Below are positions 26,591 through 35,742 of a DNA stretch of 57,565 bases, piece after piece. The stretch lies in contig CANROW010000006.1 of assembly GCA_947632345.1 (NCBI GenBank), forward strand, positions 1 to 57,565, written 5' to 3'. Origin of the DNA: an uncultured Bacilli bacterium (GTDB lineage Bacteria; Bacillota_I; Bacilli_A; RF39; UBA660). How positions within the stretch are numbered: position 1 is the first letter of the stretch; the number at the start of each line of letters is the position of its first letter. Both the position numbers and the translations under genes were made by a program. Below the pieces are notes generated by a model. That model saw only the letters and a program-made list of their open reading frames with translations. It ran no database searches and had not been told where the DNA came from.

Positions 26591-27586
26591 TAATATGTTA
26601 GATATTTCAAAGATTTTAGACAAATCTGTATAAATATTATAGATTGCGTCTAATTCTTTTTTTATGTTGCGATTAGATGGCAGATTCTTATTTAAAATGT
26701 TTTCAATAGTCATATCTTTGATAAATACGACATAACGACCATCTGGTTTAAAAACAATCATTTTTTGATTGGCGATAACTTTGTCTAAATCATTAATTTT
26801 TTCCATCATTGGTAAAGTCAAAATCATTCTCGCCTTGATTTCGTCAAAGCTGTAGACACTATATTTTTTATTAAATTCGGAATTCTCTAAATCTATTTTA
26901 TTTCCGATTAATGTATAGTTGTCATTTTTTTCATCTATATCGTGAGGTACCAATTGAATTAAGATATCATTGTTACGATTAGTATCAGAGCCGATATAGC
27001 ATCCCTTAAATAAATCTTTTTTCTTTTTAAGTTTATAAGTACGTACAAATTCGCGACTACCAATATGGTAGTGTTCTTGTTTATATTTGTCTACGAAGGT
27101 GTAGATGTCAATATCCGCTAAAACTAGATCTTTATTATCTATTTTGGTTTTTATATAGTTTGATCCATTGTATATAACCTTATCCAAATTGAACAACATC
27201 GACTTCTCAAATGAGGCCTTACTGATACGATTATCGGGTATGACTGATGTATTTTCTTCAGCAGTGATTAGAGTTAGCAAATCATCAAGTATTTTATATT
27301 TTATGTTGTTTAAAAGATTTCTATTATTATCACGACAGTTACTTTTAAAAAATAAAAAAACGCTTATATCATAGACAATTGTTAAGAGTATTAATGGTAT
27401 TATATTTTTTGTCTCAAATAAAATCATCCATAAACATATAGTAGGAATAATAGCAAAAATAATTATCATTATTATAAATAATTTGTTATTAGACTTTATC
27501 ATTTTGTCTATTTCCCCATAGTATTCATCTAAAATACTCTTATATAAATCATTATAAAAAGTTTTAAATAAATCTTTGTTATCCAT
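26576..27586 (-). CDS. DUF3137-like membrane protein
   Basis: A 336-residue protein with two adjacent membrane helices (residues about 36-80) and a large cytoplasmic domain. The domain contains a FKGCYIGSD segment and the DUF3137-type block NKIDLENSEFNKKYSVYSFD followed by KARMILTLPMMEKI. DUF3137 proteins are of unknown function and are often found with LemA-type genes; none is visible here. It is convergent with the sortase and lies alone. The assignment rests on the C-terminal motif. Confidence 0.7.
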   Translation of the reverse strand: MDNKDLFKTFYNDLYKSILDEYYGEIDKMIKSNNKLFIIMIIIFAIIPTICLWMILFETKNIIPLILLTIVYDISVFLFFKSNCRDNNRNLLNNIKYKILDDLLTLITAEENTSVIPDNRISKASFEKSMLFNLDKVIYNGSNYIKTKIDNKDLVLADIDIYTFVDKYKQEHYHIGSREFVRTYKLKKKKDLFKGCYIGSDTNRNNDILIQLVPHDIDEKNDNYTLIGNKIDLENSEFNKKYSVYSFDEIKARMILTLPMMEKINDLDKVIANQKMIVFKPDGRYVVFIKDMTIENILNKNLPSNRNIKKELDAIYNIYTDLSKIFEISNILNNSR

Positions 27587-27679
27587 TTTATCACTTCTTT
27601 AAATTATTATAACATATATTATGAGATGATTATTGAAAAAAAGTATCTTGCGTATTATAATAAAAACTAGGTGGTAAGT

Positions 27680-28423
27680 ATGAATAAATTTAAAAGTATA
27701 GATTATGTAAAAGTTATATTGTGTTTAGTAGTAGCAGCTACTTTTGTTGGTCTTCTTTATAATCATAGAGAAGAAATAAAAAGATATTTAAATAATTTTG
27801 ATGTGAGTGATCAAAGCGATGCTACTAAGTTTAAGATTGAATATGAACAATTTAATAGCGCTACTAATTCTGCTGGAAAACCATATCCCGTTTTAGAGAT
27901 TAGTGGAGAAAATATTGTTAAATATAGTAATTCATATGGAGCTTTAGACATTTTAAAAGGTGGAACTGGAGTAATCTACTTTGGATATGCAAGTTGTCCA
28001 TGGTGTCGTAATGCCGTTCCTGTTTTACTAGATGCTGCATATGATTCAGGAATCGATAATATTTATTATGTCGATATCACTTTTGAGCGAGATAAATATA
28101 TATATAGTAATGGTGAGCTATTTCTTGAAGAACCACCTACGCAAGGATATCTTGAGCTATTAGAAGTTTTGGATGAGTATTTGGATGAATATACCATAAA
28201 GGATGACAATGGTAACGATATTGAAACTGGTGAAAAAAGAATTTATGTTCCTCTAGTCGTATTCGTACGTGATGGAAAAATTGTAGGCATTCATGCTGAT
28301 ACTGTAGAATCACAGAAAGATCCATATGTAGTATTAGATGATAAACAACGTGAGGAATTGTACAACATATATATGGATAATTTTCATAAAGTATTGAATG
28401 ATTTATGTGATGAGAGATGCTAA
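27680..28423 (+). CDS. Membrane-anchored thioredoxin-like protein
   Basis: A 247-residue protein with one N-terminal helix (residues about 8-27) and an extracellular thioredoxin fold. The active site ASCPWCRNAVP holds C-P-W-C, and VIYFGYASCPWC resembles bacteriocin-transport accessory (PedC-like) proteins. It may form or reduce disulphides in exported proteins, such as the cysteine-repeat surface protein encoded 3 kb upstream; that link is inference. ATG 27680 with AGGTGG is preferred over GTG 27671. Terminator at 28415-28435. Confidence 0.78.
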   Translation: MNKFKSIDYVKVILCLVVAATFVGLLYNHREEIKRYLNNFDVSDQSDATKFKIEYEQFNSATNSAGKPYPVLEISGENIVKYSNSYGALDILKGGTGVIYFGYASCPWCRNAVPVLLDAAYDSGIDNIYYVDITFERDKYIYSNGELFLEEPPTQGYLELLEVLDEYLDEYTIKDDNGNDIETGEKRIYVPLVVFVRDGKIVGIHADTVESQKDPYVVLDDKQREELYNIYMDNFHKVLNDLCDERC

Positions 28424-28435
28424 GCATCTTTTTCT
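28415..28435 (+). terminator. Terminator after the thioredoxin-like gene
   Basis: AGATGC/GCATCT stem, TAA loop (the stop codon), then five Ts. Confidence 0.7.
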
Positions 28436-28495
28436 TTGACTTTTTTTAAACTAATTGTTATATTTATTTTATACAAAATAAGATGGAGGACTTTT

Positions 28496-29134
28496 ATGAG
28501 CAAATTGGATAAAAGAGATATGCCTATTTATATAATTGTTTTATCTTTAATCTTTATTTTTCCTTTGGGAATTTACTATATTGTTTTAAAGACTAAAACG
28601 CATTTTAAAGATTTAAAGAAGAGTGCTTATCTTTTAAATTTATGTGGATGCATGGGCCTTTGTTTTGTAATTGTCTACTTTGTTATCAATTATAGTGATT
28701 ATATTTCGATGATAGATAGTCATATGTCATTAGATATGTATAATTTTAGTTTTATATACATATATAGTTATTCATTAATTTTTACGATTAGTTGTCTAGT
28801 GGGAAGCATGTATCTACATAAGGTTTGTCGAAATATGACCATTTATACAGAATTCATCAATATCAGACATATAAAAGACATAGATTTAATTAAAGAAGAG
28901 ACTGGTGAGGACGAGAGTACGATTTGTGATAATATCAATAGATTAACCACGACGGATCACTTAATACATGTTAAGGTAAGTTCTAATAAAATTATTTTTA
29001 ACAAAGGTGAAGAAAAATTGTTAAAGGATAAATTTGTAAAATGTAAATCCTGTGGTAATATTATGAAGTTAGAAAAAAAGAATGTTAGATGTGATTTCTG
29101 CTTTCGTAAATTGAGTATTAAGGATAAAATATAA
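28496..29134 (+). CDS. Unknown membrane protein with C-terminal zinc ribbon
   Basis: A 212-residue protein with about three hydrophobic segments (residues about 12-30, 46-66, 86-110) followed by a soluble part. The end holds a zinc-ribbon pattern, CKSCGN...CDFCFRKL (two C-x2-C pairs). Function unknown; such ribbons usually bind zinc and mediate contacts with nucleic acid or protein. ATG 28496 follows GGAGGACTTTT. It stands alone with a terminator at 29155-29179. Confidence 0.6.
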   Translation: MSKLDKRDMPIYIIVLSLIFIFPLGIYYIVLKTKTHFKDLKKSAYLLNLCGCMGLCFVIVYFVINYSDYISMIDSHMSLDMYNFSFIYIYSYSLIFTISCLVGSMYLHKVCRNMTIYTEFINIRHIKDIDLIKEETGEDESTICDNINRLTTTDHLIHVKVSSNKIIFNKGEEKLLKDKFVKCKSCGNIMKLEKKNVRCDFCFRKLSIKDKI

Positions 29135-29154
29135 ATAATTGTCGTTACTTTTGT

Positions 29155-29179
29155 GAGAGTGAAGAACTCTCTTTTTTTT
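29155..29179 (+). terminator. Terminator before feoA
   Basis: GAGAGT/ACTCTC stem with a short loop, then eight Ts. Confidence 0.75.
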
Positions 29180-29216
29180 ATGTCATATATTATAGTAGTA
29201 TTTGTGGGGGATGTAT

Positions 29217-29453
29217 ATGAATGATTTATCGTTAAAAGATAGTTTGATCAATGAAGAAGTTTATGTTGATAAAATAATAACTGATAATGATATAAAAAGA
29301 AGACTTTTAGATATAGGACTTAGTAGAAATACGAAAGTGATGCCACTTTTTAATAGTGTTAGTGGTGGAATTAGAGCATATCTAATTCGCAATTCAATAA
29401 TTGCTATTAGGGATATAGATGCTCAAAATATTTTAGTGAGGCGTGCTGCATGA
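29217..29453 (+). CDS. feoA: Ferrous iron transport protein A
   Basis: A 78-residue FeoA with an SH3-like fold: IKRRLLDIGLSRNTKV in the first half and IRAYLIRNSIIAIRDIDAQNI in the second match the family. FeoA is a small cytoplasmic partner of FeoB in Fe(II) uptake. Start ATG 29217 follows GGGGGA; earlier in-frame TTG 29202 and ATG 29211 are too close to that site. It overlaps feoB by 4 bp (ATGA). Iron demand fits the anaerobic, radical-SAM-dependent metabolism seen at 19-22 kb. Confidence 0.82.
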   Translation: MNDLSLKDSLINEEVYVDKIITDNDIKRRLLDIGLSRNTKVMPLFNSVSGGIRAYLIRNSIIAIRDIDAQNILVRRAA

Positions 29454-31516
29454 AAGAAATAAAAATGGGTTTGGCTGGTAATCCTAATGTTGGCAAAAGT
29501 ACTATATTTAATTCCTTGACACATTCTAACCAGCATACAGGTAATTGGGCTGGTAAAACAGTTGAGAATGCGGTAGGAATTATGAAAAATGGTGAAGAAA
29601 TCTATAAAATTTATGATTTGCCAGGAATTTATTCCCTTTTACCGCATTCAGAGGAAGAAAGAGTTGCCCGTGATTTTTTAGTTTTTGATGATTATGATTT
29701 TGTAATGGTTGTTTGTGATGCTTCATCTCTATTGCGAAATTTAAACTTGGTATTACAAATGCGCGAAATGAACTGCAATCTCATTTTGTGCTTAAATTTA
29801 ATTGATGAAGCAAGAAAGAAAAAAATAGAAGTTAATTCTTCTAAATTGGAAAAATTGTTGGGCGTAAAGATTATCGAATGCTGTGCTCATGACAATAAGT
29901 CGATAAAGCATCTTCATGATGAAATAATTGAGTATAGTCAAAATATCAAAAGAGTACCAAAAAGAAATATCGTCAAGTATCCGGCCTATTTGGAGAAAGC
30001 AATTCAAATGGTAGTAGCTCAATTGCAACATATTAATTTAAAAATAAGTAAACGGTGGTTAGCTTTAAATATTATTCGAAATGATAGAACAATAATTGAC
30101 AAGATCAATAGTCAATTAGGTACTGATATCATGACGGATGAAATGCTCAGTGCTCTTTATAAAATCAAGAAAATGCTGTTGGATGAAGATGTTTTGATAA
30201 ACGAAATAGATGATGTCATAGTAAATGCCATTAATGATAAGGCCAGTTCTATTTATGAACAGGTCGTAACGTCGAAAAGAACCAAATTGAAAGAATTGTA
30301 CTTGGATAAAATTTTGACTAGTAAGCTTTGGGGAATACCAATAATGCTTTTATTTTTAGGAATTATTTTTTTGATTACTATTAAAATTAGTAATTATCCA
30401 TCGGAATGGTTATTCAAAATGTTTTCATCTTTAGAGGTAATTTTAAATGATTGCCTAATTGATTTAGGACTGCCTAGTTTTCTCATAGACATGTTAATAA
30501 ATGGTGTTTATAAAGTAACAACTTGGGTAATTAGTGTCATGTTGCCACCAATGATGATTTTTTTCCCTCTTTTTACCCTTTTAGAGGATTTTGGTTATCT
30601 ACCAAGAATTGCTTTTAACTTAGATGGCGTTTTCCGAAAATGTTCTTCTTGTGGAAAACAGTCTTTAACTATGGCGATGGGTTTTGGCTGTAATTGCGTT
30701 GGTGTCACAGGAGCGCGAATAATTGATTCTAAAAGAGAACGATTAATAGCTATTCTTACTAATACTTTTATTCCGTGTAATGGTAAATTTCCTACGATAA
30801 TAGCTATTATAACTATGTTTTTTGTAGGATTGGGAACGGATTTAAAAGCATTGATTATTTCAACATTAATACTTTTATTAATAGTTCTATTGGGAGTGTT
30901 GATGACGTTTATAGTCTCTAAATTATTATCGAAAACCTTATTTGCTGGTTATCCATCTTCATTCATTTTAGAATTGACACCATTTCGTAGACCAAGAATT
31001 ATGAAAACAATAGTTACTTCGATATTTGATCGTACTTTATTTGTGCTTGGTCGAGCGGTAACGGTGGCGATTCCAGCCGGGTTTATCATTTGGATTTTAG
31101 CTAATATAAATATTGGTGATTTGAGTATTTTGAACCATTTGACTAGTTTCTTTGATCCCTTTGGTAAAATATTTGGAGTTGATGGAGTCATCATTGTCGC
31201 CTTCCTACTAGGCTTTCCCGCTAATGAAATTGTGTTACCAATCATGTTGATGTGCTACTTAAATACAGGAACATTAGTAGATTATAGCAATTTGTTAGAA
31301 TTGAAAACATTATTAATTGATAATGGATGGACCATTTTAACAGCTCTATCAGTAGTCATTTTATTCATAATGCACTATCCGTGTTCGACGGCTTGTTTGA
31401 CGATAAAAAAAGAGACAGGTTCATGGTGGTATGTATTTTTATCTTGTATTATTCCGACTATTTTAGGTTTGTTGTGCTGCTTCATAATCAATCTTTTCTT
31501 AGGACCTCTTGTTTAA
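29450..31516 (+). CDS. feoB: Ferrous iron transporter FeoB
   Basis: A 688-residue FeoB. The N-terminal G domain has G1 GNPNVGKST (near residue 10), G3 DLPG and G4 NLID. A helical spacer follows, then about eight membrane helices with the family blocks LEDFGYLPRIAF, MGFGCNCVGVTGARI and PCNGKFPTI. GTP hydrolysis drives or gates Fe(II) import. Translation is coupled to feoA. FeoC is not encoded. Length is as usual for Firmicutes. Confidence 0.94.
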   Translation: MKEIKMGLAGNPNVGKSTIFNSLTHSNQHTGNWAGKTVENAVGIMKNGEEIYKIYDLPGIYSLLPHSEEERVARDFLVFDDYDFVMVVCDASSLLRNLNLVLQMREMNCNLILCLNLIDEARKKKIEVNSSKLEKLLGVKIIECCAHDNKSIKHLHDEIIEYSQNIKRVPKRNIVKYPAYLEKAIQMVVAQLQHINLKISKRWLALNIIRNDRTIIDKINSQLGTDIMTDEMLSALYKIKKMLLDEDVLINEIDDVIVNAINDKASSIYEQVVTSKRTKLKELYLDKILTSKLWGIPIMLLFLGIIFLITIKISNYPSEWLFKMFSSLEVILNDCLIDLGLPSFLIDMLINGVYKVTTWVISVMLPPMMIFFPLFTLLEDFGYLPRIAFNLDGVFRKCSSCGKQSLTMAMGFGCNCVGVTGARIIDSKRERLIAILTNTFIPCNGKFPTIIAIITMFFVGLGTDLKALIISTLILLLIVLLGVLMTFIVSKLLSKTLFAGYPSSFILELTPFRRPRIMKTIVTSIFDRTLFVLGRAVTVAIPAGFIIWILANINIGDLSILNHLTSFFDPFGKIFGVDGVIIVAFLLGFPANEIVLPIMLMCYLNTGTLVDYSNLLELKTLLIDNGWTILTALSVVILFIMHYPCSTACLTIKKETGSWWYVFLSCIIPTILGLLCCFIINLFLGPLV

Positions 31517-31543
31517 GAGATTGCATAAAAGGAAGAAAAGAGT

Positions 31544-32188
31544 ATGGACTCTAAAGATTTTTATTTTCATTCAATCATTTCAGATGAAAGCACATCATTA
31601 AAAATTTTTTCAAATATTTTAAATGATGGCAAAATTTTATCTCTAAATAGAACTGGTTTAAAGTTTGATCATATCAGAATGAATCTTGACGATGAGATAT
31701 GTCTCAGTCGTAAAATTGAACCCGTTTCCTATTATGATGCCTATAGTATGTTTGTGAGGCGAAAGTTATCATTCATCATTAGAGGAGATTTAGAAAATGT
31801 TTATCATCCCCAGATGATTGTTGAAAGAACAAGCTATCGTGATGATAAAAAGTATATACGTTCGGGATTTACTGATTTAAAAGATGAATATCGTATCAAA
31901 GATGAAATATCTTTAGACGATGTCGTCGGTATAAATTTCCCAGTTAAATCATCCATCTTAAAAAATAGAATTGGATATAAAAGTTTTTTCTTTGATAGTT
32001 ATGATTATGTATCGTCAAAGAAAGCTTTAGATCAAGTCAAAAGGTATTATGAGCAGTTGTTAAAAGTCATTGATCAAGCTAATGTTTCTTTACCAATTTA
32101 TGATATAGAAGAAAATATAGAAATTAAGAGTGATGCCGATTTTCAAAAGCTAAAGAAGAAAAAGTTATTGAGAGCAAATAAATCTTAA
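31544..32188 (+). CDS. Unknown protein downstream of feoB
   Basis: A 214-residue soluble protein I do not recognise. The N-terminal part (FYFHSII...NILNDGKILSL) and the strand pairs around SFIIRGDL and DEISLDDVVGINFP loosely recall ADP-ribosyltransferase-like folds, but there is no convincing catalytic triad. The C-terminus is Lys-rich. It starts 27 bp after feoB with AAGGAAGA upstream of ATG, so it may be cotranscribed with feoAB; otherwise it is an independent gene. Confidence 0.55.
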   Translation: MDSKDFYFHSIISDESTSLKIFSNILNDGKILSLNRTGLKFDHIRMNLDDEICLSRKIEPVSYYDAYSMFVRRKLSFIIRGDLENVYHPQMIVERTSYRDDKKYIRSGFTDLKDEYRIKDEISLDDVVGINFPVKSSILKNRIGYKSFFFDSYDYVSSKKALDQVKRYYEQLLKVIDQANVSLPIYDIEENIEIKSDADFQKLKKKKLLRANKS

Positions 32189-32239
32189 TGACTTTTTTAT
32201 TTTTCTATAGTAAAATAAAAACAGTTTTGAGGTGAAAAG

Positions 32240-33835
32240 ATGATACGAGTTAATAATGTGACATTAAAATTTGGAAAACGAACTTTATTTGAAGATGTAA
32301 ATATTAAATTTACAGCTGGAAATTGTTATGGTTTAATTGGTGCGAATGGTAGTGGTAAAAGTACTTTTCTAAAGATTTTGTCAGGAGAAATTGAAACCAC
32401 GCATGGTGAGGTAATCATTGATAAAGGAGAACGTTTAGCAGTCTTAAAACAAAATCATTATGAATATGATGAAGAACGGGTTATTGACACAGTTATTATG
32501 GGAAATAGTCGTCTATATGCGATTATGAAAGAGAAAGAAGAGTTGTATTCTCATACAGAATTCACCGATGCCGATGGTATAAAACTTGGTGAGTTAGAGG
32601 CTGAGTTTATGGAACTTAATGGTTGGGAAGCCGAGAGTGAAGCCAGTGAGTTATTAAATAATTTGGGTGTTGAAGTTGATCTACATAATTTATTGATGAA
32701 AGAACTTCCAAACAATAAAAAAGTTAAAGTATTGTTAGCGCAAGCTCTTTTTGGCAATCCCGATATTCTTCTTTTAGATGAACCTACTAATAATTTAGAT
32801 ATTGAAGCTATCAGTTGGTTAGAAGAGTTTTTAATCAATTTTAATAACACTGTTATTGTCGTATCGCACGACCGACATTTCCTTAATAAAGTATGTACGC
32901 ATATTGCTGATATTGATTATGGTAAAATTAAACTTTACATAGGTAATTACGATTTTTGGTATGAATCAAGTCAATTAGCATTAAAGCAAATGAAGGAGCA
33001 AAATAAGAAGAAAGAAGACAAAATAAAAGAACTTCAATCTTTTATTGCCCGCTTTGCCGCTAATGCTTCTAAGAGTAAACAGGCAACAAGTCGAAAAAAG
33101 ATGCTTGAAAAAATAGAACTTGAAGAGATTGTTCCTTCGTCACGCAAATATCCGTACATCGATTTTAAACCAGAAAGAGAGACGGGCAAGGAAATTTTAA
33201 CGGTCAAAAATATAAGTAAGACGATTGATGGTAAAAAGGTATTAAACAATGTCAGTTTTATCATGCAAAAGGGCGATAAAATTGCTTTCGTTGGGACAAA
33301 TAATATTGCTAAGACGACGCTCTTTAAGATATTGATGGGTGAAGAAATGCCTGATAGTGGAACGATTGAGTTTGGTAAGACGGTGACACCTGTCTATATG
33401 CCACAAGATAATAGTGATTATTTTAAAGGCGATGAATCAATTATGGAGTGGATTGGTCATTTCTATCACGTTGATGATGAGACCGTTCTTCGCGGATTCC
33501 TTGGTCGAATGTTATTTTCTGGTGAGGAAGTATTCAAAAAAGTCAATGTCTTAAGTGGCGGTGAAAAAGCACGTTGTATGTTGTCAAAAATAATGTTAGA
33601 GGCTGGCAATTTAATTATTTTGGATGAACCGACTAATCACCTCGATCTAGAAAGTATTACTTCTTTAAATAATGGACTTATCAAATTTAATGGTGAACTT
33701 TTATTTGCATCACATGACCATCAATTTGTCGAGTCGACAGCTAATCGCATTATTGAGTTAACTGATGATGGCTTAATTGATCGAATGACTGATTACGACA
33801 GCTATTTAGAAGAAAGAGCCAATAATTTAGACTAA
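32240..33835 (+). CDS. ABC-F family ATPase, YbiT-like, with degenerate motifs
   Basis: A 531-residue protein with two ABC domains, an interdomain linker and no membrane helices. NBD1 has Walker A GANGSGKST and Walker B LLLDEPTNNLD, but its signature reads LPNNKKVKV instead of LSGGQ. NBD2 has a normal signature LSGGEKARC and Walker B DEPTNHLD, but its Walker A is GTNNIAKTT, lacking the Gly before Lys. This pattern recalls the YbiT-like ABC-F proteins of Gram-positives. ABC-F proteins bind the ribosome E site and act in translation or antibiotic protection. Start ATG follows GAGGTG. Confidence 0.85.
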   Translation: MIRVNNVTLKFGKRTLFEDVNIKFTAGNCYGLIGANGSGKSTFLKILSGEIETTHGEVIIDKGERLAVLKQNHYEYDEERVIDTVIMGNSRLYAIMKEKEELYSHTEFTDADGIKLGELEAEFMELNGWEAESEASELLNNLGVEVDLHNLLMKELPNNKKVKVLLAQALFGNPDILLLDEPTNNLDIEAISWLEEFLINFNNTVIVVSHDRHFLNKVCTHIADIDYGKIKLYIGNYDFWYESSQLALKQMKEQNKKKEDKIKELQSFIARFAANASKSKQATSRKKMLEKIELEEIVPSSRKYPYIDFKPERETGKEILTVKNISKTIDGKKVLNNVSFIMQKGDKIAFVGTNNIAKTTLFKILMGEEMPDSGTIEFGKTVTPVYMPQDNSDYFKGDESIMEWIGHFYHVDDETVLRGFLGRMLFSGEEVFKKVNVLSGGEKARCMLSKIMLEAGNLIILDEPTNHLDLESITSLNNGLIKFNGELLFASHDHQFVESTANRIIELTDDGLIDRMTDYDSYLEERANNLD

Positions 33836-33885
33836 TAAAATTTATGCAAAAAGCACTTCATCATAATATACTTTAGGAGGTGTTT

Positions 33886-34179
33886 ATGAAAAGCATAGAT
33901 GTGTCATCATTGGGTAAATTAGATAATCCTAAGATTATCGATATCCGTGATAATTATAAATATAATTTAGGAAATATTCCTAATTCGATAAATATTCCAT
34001 ATCTTTTTTTAATAACTAATCCAAAGGAGTATTTAAATAAAAATGAAACGTATTACATTTTGTGTGAAAGTGGTAATACCAGTCTAAGATGTGTTCTAGA
34101 ATTGTTAGATTTAGGATATGATGTAGTCAACATTGAAGGTGGGTATAACAGTTATCTAAAAAATAAAAATCGTTATTGA
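33886..34179 (+). CDS. Rhodanese-like sulfurtransferase
   Basis: A 97-residue single rhodanese domain. IIDIRDNYKYNLGNIPNSINIP is the typical first half. The active-site loop CESGNTS begins with the expected persulphide cysteine (residue about 65), and NIEGGYNSY closes the fold. Probably a sulphur carrier in thiol metabolism; partner unknown. ATG 33886 follows TTAGGAGGTGTTT. A terminator follows at 34180-34206. Confidence 0.85.
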   Translation: MKSIDVSSLGKLDNPKIIDIRDNYKYNLGNIPNSINIPYLFLITNPKEYLNKNETYYILCESGNTSLRCVLELLDLGYDVVNIEGGYNSYLKNKNRY

Positions 34180-34206
34180 AAAGGTGTCCGAATGGATACC
34201 TTTTTT
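34180..34206 (+). terminator. Terminator after the rhodanese gene
   Basis: AAAGGTGTCC/GGATACCTTT stem with one wobble and loop GAAT, then Ts. Confidence 0.65.
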
Positions 34207-34291
34207 GTGTAAACTTTGAAAAAAAGAAATGTAAAATATTGTATTTGATGTAAATGATTTGTATTATATAAATTATAGTAGTGGTGAAGTT

Positions 34292-35164
34292 ATGAAAAAG
34301 GTTGTTTTTGTTTTATGTTCTATTTTGTTATTGGTGTTTGTGATGATTCCAGCTCATGCCGATAGTGGTTGGGATACTGATTATGATTCTGGTTCATCTT
34401 GGGATAGTGATTCTTCTTGGGATAGCGGTTCTTCGTGGGATGATGATTCCTCTTGGAATAGTGGTTCCTCAAGCAGTGGTTTACATCATGGAGGTAGTGG
34501 TAGAGATCCATCAATTGGTGGGGTCATGGGCTTGGCAATAGCGAGTATTCTGATTGTTGTGATAATTCTAAATTGGAGCAATCGCCAACCAGCATCTATG
34601 TATGATAAAGGAATGCCATATGTTGAAGTTGATAATGCCCTCTTGCGCGAGTATGGTATTAACGATATTTCTAAATTAAAACAAGAAGTGTTTGATAAAT
34701 TTGTCAAAATTCAAGAGGCTTGGATGAATTTTGATTACTCAGCTCTTCAAAATTTGTGTACTGATGAATCATATAATACATATAAAGCCCAATTAGAGAC
34801 CTTAAAGTTAAAAAATGGTCAAAACATAATGAGCGATTTTAAATTGATTGATTCGAAAGTAACTTTCATTAGAACTCAGGGAAATAATATCGAATTAACA
34901 GTTTATATGGACGTATCTTTTTATGATTATGTAATTGATATGGGTACTAAAACAGTTATTCGCGGTAACAATCGTTCAAAGGTTACTAATAGGTATATGA
35001 TGATATTTGTAAAGAGTGCTGTTAATACCGATGATTTTGTAACTTGTCCAAATTGTGGTAATCAAGTGCACATCATTGTCTCTGGACAATGTGAATATTG
35101 TCGTACATTTATTGTTCGTGATTCAGATGAATTTGTTCTAAGTGAGAAAAAAATTATAAAATAG
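34292..35164 (+). CDS. Tim44-like-domain protein with Ser/Trp/Asp repeat and zinc ribbon
   Basis: A 290-residue protein: signal or anchor (residues 1-24), a low-complexity stretch of repeated SSWDS/SSWDD units (about 33-62), a Gly-rich segment, one membrane helix (about 75-97), then a Tim44-like domain (about 105-245) ending with a two-pair zinc ribbon CPNCG...CEYC. Bacterial Tim44-like proteins are of poorly defined function at the membrane. ATG 34292 follows GTGGTGAAG. The next gene is a paralogue of its soluble half, separated by 9 bp. Confidence 0.72.
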   Translation: MKKVVFVLCSILLLVFVMIPAHADSGWDTDYDSGSSWDSDSSWDSGSSWDDDSSWNSGSSSSGLHHGGSGRDPSIGGVMGLAIASILIVVIILNWSNRQPASMYDKGMPYVEVDNALLREYGINDISKLKQEVFDKFVKIQEAWMNFDYSALQNLCTDESYNTYKAQLETLKLKNGQNIMSDFKLIDSKVTFIRTQGNNIELTVYMDVSFYDYVIDMGTKTVIRGNNRSKVTNRYMMIFVKSAVNTDDFVTCPNCGNQVHIIVSGQCEYCRTFIVRDSDEFVLSEKKIIK

Positions 35165-35173
35165 GGTGAAATT

Positions 35174-35716
35174 ATGAGTATAAATGATTTTTTACAAATT
35201 GATCCAAGTTTTAACAGCAGTATGTTTTTGAGTAAAGTAAACAATATTTTCGTCAAGTTATTAACTAGTGTAATGCTTGATAATATTATATCGATTGATC
35301 ATTTTGTTTCAGATGAAGTATATGGTCATTACAAAACCATAATTGATCAATTGCGTGAAAAAAAGCAACGTCAAATGTATGATGAATTAAATGTCAAGCA
35401 ATCATACATTCAGTCGATTGATAAAGTAGATGACAGATATGTCATTAGTGTCTATTTAGAAGCCCGTTATATGGATTATGTCATTGATTTGAATACTCAT
35501 TCCGTCATTAGTGGTAATAATCAATCACGAATTCAAAAAAATTACAAATTGATATTTGTAAGAAAGGACATGGTTAAGGAAATTGGTGTAGTTCGGCGCT
35601 GCCCTGGATGTGGTGCATCACTAAATATTAATGATTCCGGTAGATGTCCATATTGTCATCGAATTTATAATCAAGAAGATTATGACTTTATTCTCGATAA
35701 AATTGTGGAATTGTAA
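35174..35716 (+). CDS. Soluble Tim44-like/zinc-ribbon paralogue
   Basis: A 180-residue paralogue of the C-terminal part of the preceding protein. The two share the blocks YVIDxNTxSVIxGNN, KNYKLIFVRK and a terminal zinc ribbon (CPGCGASL...CPYC). It lacks the signal, the repeat and the membrane helix, so it is likely cytoplasmic. It is almost certainly cotranscribed with its partner (9-bp gap, GGGTGA before ATG) and could form a membrane-soluble pair with it. Confidence 0.68.
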   Translation: MSINDFLQIDPSFNSSMFLSKVNNIFVKLLTSVMLDNIISIDHFVSDEVYGHYKTIIDQLREKKQRQMYDELNVKQSYIQSIDKVDDRYVISVYLEARYMDYVIDLNTHSVISGNNQSRIQKNYKLIFVRKDMVKEIGVVRRCPGCGASLNINDSGRCPYCHRIYNQEDYDFILDKIVEL

Positions 35717-35742
35717 AAAAAATAAAGGGGCTTTTATTTGAT
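35717..35742. terminator. Weak bidirectional terminator between convergent genes
   Basis: AATAAA/TTTATT inverted repeat with an A-run on the left, serving mainly the minus-strand gene. Confidence 0.4.

Noticed and set aside
34380-34480. Short periodic repeat in the 34292 gene, possible CRISPR-like array
   Set aside because: The period is a few codons and is in frame with a low-complexity Ser/Trp/Asp protein segment; no spacers.
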